DNA from: Jacaranda mimosifolia
Lineage: Eukaryota; Streptophyta; Magnoliopsida; Lamiales; Bignoniaceae
NCBI GenBank assembly: GCA_018894105.1
Contig: CM032123.1
Span: 9,239,001-9,303,000, forward strand
DNA: 64,000 bases
Reading direction: 5' to 3'
Shown here piece by piece: positions 58,877 through 64,000 of this stretch. Under the pieces are notes generated by a model. The model was not told the origin of the DNA. It did no database searches and saw nothing but the letters and a program-made list of their open reading frames with translations. The position numbers were made by a program, and so were the translations under genes. How positions within the stretch are numbered: position 1 is the first letter of the stretch; each line of letters starts with the position of its first letter.

Positions 58877-61680
58877 GTAGTTACCATTGAAATAGCAAAC
58901 TTTGAGATCAGAAAGATCCTGATCGACAATGGCAGCTCCGCAAATATAATTTTTCTTGTCGACTTTGAACATGATGAAGTTGGAAAAATTGAAGTTTGAG
59001 TCTGTTTGTACCCCTCTGGTCAGTTTTGGGGGTTAGAAATTATGCCAGTTGGATTCATAAACTTGTCCACATCTTTTCGAAAAGCACCAAGGAGGCGCAC
59101 CCTCATGATCAACTACCTGGTTGTTGACGCACCTTTTGCTTACAACGCTATAATTAGGAGACTAGCACTAAATGATTTCAGGGCTATAGTATCAAAATAT
59201 CACATAAAGGTCAAATTCCAGACAGTAGTTGGTATAGTGGGGTTGTTATGCAACATAAAAGAAGCATGGCGTTGCTACACCATTTCAGTCAAGGCAAATG
59301 AACAGAAAAATCAACCAAAACTAAAACCCTCAGGGGACATTCCAGTAATGGAATCGAGGAGGGATAGACCAGCAAGAAGAGAGAAAGATAAGACACTAGA
59401 GTTGAGCTGACAGAAGAATTCAAAATAATAGAACTCGAATTTGAAAACCCTGACAAGACAACAACGATAGGGACAAGCTTGGGACATAGCATGGAATGTA
59501 TACTGGTCGATTTTCTTAGGAAGAATATTGATGTCTTTGTATGGAAAATAGCCGACCTTTGAGGAATCGACCCCTAGGTTATTGTCCACCATCTTTCAAG
59601 CTGGTCAAACAAAAGTTCAAAACTTTCAATGCCATGAGGTGCCAGATCATCGAGGAAGAAGTTAAAAAGCTTTTAGAGATAGGCTACAAAGTTGAGATTC
59701 ATTATCCTAGTTGGCTTTTAATGTAGTTATCGTCCCTAAAAATGAGGGCAAATGGAGAATATGTAGTGATTTTACTGATCTTAATAAAGTATGCCCTAAG
59801 GACCCATATCCACTGCCTCGAATAGATCTATTAGTTGACTCTACAGCAGGTTGTGACCTCCTGAGTATGATGGATGCTTTTCAAGGATATTACCGAATTT
59901 TCATGGCTCCTGAAGACTGATATAAAACCACTTTTGTGGTTCCAAATGATGTATATTATTTTCTGGTCATGCCATTCGAGTTAAAAAATACTGGAGCAAC
60001 TTACTAATGAATGGTCAACTTCATGTTCAAGAATGAGATCGATCGATCCATGGAAGTTTATGTAGATTATATGATTGTTAAAATAGAAAATGAGTCAGAC
60101 CACTTAGCCGATCCTGACCACATATTTTCAGTAATAAAGGCATTTGACATCAAGTTTAACCCAAATAAATGCACATTTGGAGTAAGAGATGGGAAATTCT
60201 TAGGCTATATGATCAGCTAGAGAGGTATTGAGGCTAATCCCTAAAAGATCTAAGTAATTCAAGACATCCCATCGTTAAAGACTGTGAGATATTTAAAGGT
60301 TGGTCGGAAGAATCATTGCTTTGGGTCGATTCATTCCTTGGTAAGCAAATGAGAGTTTACCATTCTTTTAGGTCCTTAGGAATGTGAGAAAGTTTCAGTA
60401 GATAGAAGAATACGGCTAGGCTCTGGTCGAACTCAAGCAATACCTGACTATGCTACCATTACTCACAAAGCCTATGGTTAAAGAGGTATTGAACTTATAC
60501 TTGGCGATCTCAATGATAGCTATTAGTTCAGTCTTGCTATCCACTAAGCAGGGTTCATATAATCCAATATACTATATCAGTAAGGTCCTACAAATCCTCG
60601 AGCATAACTATTTGGAGAACAAAAAATTTGCGCTTGCTTTGATCATAATAGCATGCAAGTTAGGCTCTGTTTCTTGTCACATGCTATTGTTGTCTTGACG
60701 AATCAACCATTGAAGTAAGTGCTTTCTAAGCTTGATACATCATGAAGGTTGACCAAATGGGCCATCGAGTTTGGAGAATTTAATGTCAGGTTTCACCCCT
60801 GTACCACCGTAAAAGCGCAGGTATTAGTTGATTCGCGGTAGAGCGTGTCGACTTTCCCACAGTAGTTGAGCAAGATGAACAAGTTTGGTCTTTGCATGTT
60901 GACGGATCAGCCACAAGCACCGGAGGAAGAGCATATATTTCCTTGCATTTTCCTCAAGTTAAGGAGTATGATTTTGCAATCAAGCTCAACTACCCAGTCA
61001 CAAATAATGAAGCTGAATACAATGCCCGCATTGTGGGAATGAGGATAGCTCTTGATAGGGGGGTCGAGCTGTTAATAGTTATCATAGACTCGTAGCTGCT
61101 CGCAGAGCAATTTGGAGAAAATTTTGAAGCAAGGGAAACAACCATGAACACCTACCTAGCAGAGGTCAAAAGGCTCGAACAATAGTTCAAAAATTTCACC
61201 CTCAGTCAGGTGCCCAGTGTCCCAAGTGTCCTTTAGGCCTATCAAACCACCCTAAGAATAGCCATGGGGCAAAGCCTGTACAATTTGGTCTATGGTTTTG
61301 AAGCAGTTGTTCCCTCAGAGCTAATCCAACATACAACTCGAGTTATATATTATAACCCGATCAAAAATGAAACAGAAAGGGAATTCAACCTGAGGCAATC
61401 AACGAGCTCCGTCAGTAAGCCTTCACAAAATGCAAAGGTACAGGTCGATCATGGCTTAACATTATGACAAAGGTGTTAAGCCAAGATGTTTCAAAGTTGG
61501 GGACCTGGTTCTCAAGAAAGTTGAAATCTTAAATAATTTTGAGAAACACGAACCAAAGTGGGAAGGCTCATATTCCGTAGTGAAAGCAACAAAGCATTAT
61601 TCTTATCGACTAGCTGATATAAGTGGAAATAAACTCCCCAGACCATTGAATGCAACTAATTTGAAAAAGTTCTATGTATA
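58877..61680 (+). pseudogene. pol pseudogene of the Tat-lineage element (PR-RT-RH-aRH-partial INT)
   Basis: Protease: ILIDNGSSANI (58915-58950; DNGS form). RT: KLLEIGYKVEIHYPSWL, WRICSDFTDLNKVCPKDPYP, MDAFQGYYRIFMAPED, then VYVDYMIVK, where the catalytic YVDD has Tyr for the second Asp. RNase H: GSYNPIYYISKVLQILEHNY and LENKKFALALI. Second RNase H: LHVDGSATSTGG, NYPVTNNEAEYNARIVGMRI and FEARETTMNTYLAEVKRL. Directly after (61232) the frame resumes with AYQTTLRIAMGQSLYNLVYG and FKVGDLVLKKVE, the C-terminal end of integrase, so the zinc finger and DDE core are deleted. It ends KLPRPLNATNLKKFYV at 61680. Not functional. Confidence 0.85.
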
Positions 61681-61710
61681 AACTAAGGTCTGGACATATG
61701 AAAAGAGCAC

Positions 61711-61940
61711 GTATTAGTAATGAAAGATCAAGTCGACCTCATAGTCGAATGATCAAATTCACTTATGATTCAATTATTAGTGAAAGATCAAGTCGACCCT
61801 GTAGTCACATGATCAAGTTTCACATGATCAAATTTACTTATGATTCAATTATTAATGAAAGACAAGTCGATCTTGTAGTCGCATGATCAAATTTACTTAT
61901 GATTCAATTATTAATGGAAAATCGATTCGACCCCACAATT
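61711..61940 (+). repeat. ~65-75-bp tandem repeats, about 3.5 copies
   Basis: The unit is 'attagtgaaagatcaagtcg', then 'acctyrtagtcgcatgatca' and 'aatttacttatgattca'. Copies start near 61711, 61778 and 61848, with a partial near 61910. Tandem repeats between pol and the 3' LTR are usual in Tat-lineage elements. Confidence 0.85.
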
Positions 61941-62217
61941 ATCCAATCAAGCTACATGATTAAGTCGAACCGTCAAGTTATTATTACCAGTAAACTCGAC
62001 TTAAATATTCAAATTATCTTGGCATACTTAAGTTGACCTCCTAGACGAGGCCAACTAAGATGATGCACATAAAATAAATCTCCTTAAGTAAAGCAAATTC
62101 AACTAAAAGCATGCAGTCTTAACATTAAAATTTCATAAAACCATAAACATTGTTCAAATGCCCCTTAGGGCTTTACATTATTCAAAAACAAGAAAATTAC
62201 ATAGTAGAAAAAGACCT
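61941..62217. other. Non-coding spacer of the Tat-lineage element
   Basis: It lies between the tandem repeats and the 3' end of the antisense ORF. No feature beyond 'agtcga' motifs is visible; it presumably serves as the 3' UTR of the antisense transcript. Confidence 0.45.
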
Positions 62218-64000
62218 CTAGCTGGAGCCAGCGCCTTCTTTTGGTCGAGCAGCAACCTCCACAGCAATCTCGTCAATAGCTTTGTAGAGCTCATCAGTTG
62301 TGCTAATACCATCATCCAAGGATGGACCCCCGACCTCTTGATCATGTTCAGATTGAGGTGCTTTTGTAGGTCGAAATGGCCCAGCTTTTTCTTTCAGGAA
62401 GACCCGTTGCTCAACAGGGAAGTAATTCACCACATTCACTTTGTTATTCTTGATATCTATGGCGAACTCGCGGAAAAAAGACAACTCTCCGCACTGCAAC
62501 AACCCTGGGATTTAGAGGAGCTCCACTCTCTTTGATGGGAGTGTTCTCGTCAAAAGCCTTAAGGCATTCATTTTTCATAACATCAAGCTGAGCCTTGTCC
62601 TCTGCTCGAAATTCATAGCTAAGGAACTCAAGTTGCTTCACTGTTTTCTCGAACGTTTCCTTGGCGTCATCCATATTGAAGGTCACACTAGCGTCAGTAA
62701 ATGCCGAGCTGAGCATGAACTATTGCACGGCCTCTATTCGAATATCAGGTATCTCCTTGAAAAACTCGCTCTAACATAGTGCAAGCAACTTTTATATCCT
62801 TGAGCTCGATCGGATAAAGAAGCTTCTTGGATCGAATTCAACGACTTCTTCAGTTGCTCTTTTGCCTGACTCCTACCTTGAACAGCAGCCAAAATTTTAG
62901 CATCTTTTTCCTCAAGCTACTTGGTCAGCTCAGCAACCCTCGACTCCAAGGAGTCGACCTTGATCTTTGTCAACTCATTTTGCTCCTTCTCAAGTTGCTT
63001 GTACTTTTCATCTAGCCTTTGTCGATTTGTTTCCCACAGCTCATAACGATGGTGGAGATTGTATCCCCATTGCCTGACTTGCAAAAATTAAACAAATAAT
63101 GAGAAGACCAATTTTTCAAAAACTAAGGAGTTCGTTCAATAAGAAACTTCATCATGTTTGTCTGGTAGGCAAAAGCTTTAAGACCATCCAACTGCCATGA
63201 TTGAACATCTCGACCTGGTCTTTCTAAAAAAAATCGGTTGTAAGAATAGCCAGAGGAGATATTGCAGTCGGACCCGCACCTATCATGGTCACAGTATTCA
63301 ACACCCCGATCTTTGGGCCAAACCGCAGCTCAGGAAAATAGGTAGGTTGCACAAACGCTCAGGAAAGAACATCTCATAAGCAGCCACATTGGGTTTTGTC
63401 ACCTTTTTTTTCCCTTGTCAATTGTACTCTTCTTAGCAATGACTTAAGTCTCGACCTCTGTTGCTTTTCCCTTTTGTTGGGGAGTCGGACTACTCGCTGC
63501 TTCCGTGTTCTGAACAACTGGCGATGGTCTAGCTTGGGGCACCTGTTCGACCCCAACTGTTGGTGGTGCTGCCCTTCGACGAGTTGCCGCGGCCTTGCGC
63601 TACTCCTGAGCTCTCTATTATTTCTATATGGCAAGTTGCCTTGCTCGGTTCATAACTGCTTGACCTGCAACAACCCACATTTCTCGATCAGAAATAAGTC
63701 TTAAAGCATAATGATAACAAATCAAATAAGCTAGGTAAGTTTGTTCCACCTAAGCCTGCATTAGCACACAACCTCAACTAGGTGGTCGACAATCCCTCCA
63801 GGACCAAGTTCCTCTCCCTTATAAATTTAGAGGCATCCATCTCACCAAATTTGAAGAGATCTCGAATAAAAATATTGTTCCATAATGGGTTCTCATTAGT
63901 GTTTTTCTTGACCCTGTCCATCATCTACCCTATGGGAATGTTAAAACTAACCCCACCGGGAGATCGAACATAGAAATATCTTTCCTTCCACTTTTGGCCA
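62218..64000 (-). pseudogene. Antisense ORF of the Tat-lineage element (gene23/aORF type), spliced, broken
   Basis: On the minus strand three coding blocks with plausible splice sites appear. The first (64000 to about 63790) reads WKERYFYVRSPGGVSFNIP, NPLWNNIFIRDLFKFGEMD and FIRERNLVLEGLS. The second starts at 63664 after the acceptor GTTGTTGCAG and reads QAVMNRARQLA and a Pro/Ala-rich part. The third (from about 63078) reads QWGYNLHHRYELWETNRQRL and the coiled-coil-like EKYKQLEKEQNELTKIKVDS and LESRVAELT, and ends with an acidic tail PKEGAGSS and stop at 62218. Position and form fit the antisense protein of plant Tat elements. Internal stops and frameshifts show decay. The function of this protein is unknown. 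Confidence 0.6.

Larger units (their letters stand above)
56380..64000 (+). mobile_element. Tat-lineage Ty3/gypsy retrotransposon, decayed, extends past the window
   Basis: The parts are a 5' LTR (56380-57048), a PBS (57051 on), gag (about 57640-58750), protease (58877-58985), RT (59570-60300), RNase H (60440-60720), a second RNase H (60866-61230), integrase C-terminus (61232-61680), a tandem-repeat block (61711-61940) and an antisense ORF region (62218-64000). Dual RNase H and an antisense ORF 3' of pol are marks of the plant Tat lineage (Grande, Retand). It inserted in the 3' LTR of the 47089 element. Frame breaks occur throughout and the integrase core is missing. Confidence 0.85.

Overview
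This window is nuclear DNA of a flowering plant, most likely a eudicot. It is strongly AT-rich and gene-poor, with spliceosomal introns and several superfamilies of plant transposable elements nested in one another. I can support only one intact protein-coding gene: a four-exon RCD1/SRO-family gene (WWE, PARP-like and RST domains) on the minus strand at 38223-40100, with a candidate TATA box and poly(A) signal. Nearly everything else I can name is mobile-element sequence.

Left part (1-26.8 kb): an LTR end (1-1400), a small armadillo-like gene fragment that still has compatible splice sites (about 2290-2560), and then a dense colony of one family of non-autonomous CACTA-type DNA transposons. 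Six copies or fragments lie at 3158-3892, 4668-13845, 9583-12301, 14578-15818, 17436-19091 and 20991-26766. Each is built from a ~256-bp repeating unit (R1), a short unique middle containing a tRNA-like relic, and a second repeat field (R2); some copies lack one part. The colony is nested: one copy sits inside another (TSD TAG), and others carry hAT-type elements (8-bp TSDs), a foldback CACTA MITE (TSD TAT) and two solo LTRs of long-LTR Ty3/gypsy elements (5691-8618 with TSD TAATC; 23380-26494).

Middle (26.8-42.2 kb): low-repeat intergenic DNA with a few small retroposon insertions, simple repeats and tandem duplications, then the RCD1/SRO gene. This is the only stretch that looks like a normal gene neighbourhood.

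Right part (42.2-64 kb): a decayed LINE (L1 type) at 42.2-46.46 kb; a gag-only Ty3/gypsy element with 3.2-kb LTRs starting at 47089, whose 3' LTR is broken at 56379; and, inserted there, a Tat-lineage Ty3/gypsy element (56380 to beyond 64000). The Tat element has gag, protease, RT, RNase H and a second RNase H, has lost the integrase core, and carries a tandem-repeat block and an antisense spliced ORF in its 3' region. All element ORFs are broken, so none looks autonomous.

All boundaries were read by eye from terminal motifs, target-site duplications (TSDs) and homology breaks inside the window. Family names rest on recognised protein motifs.
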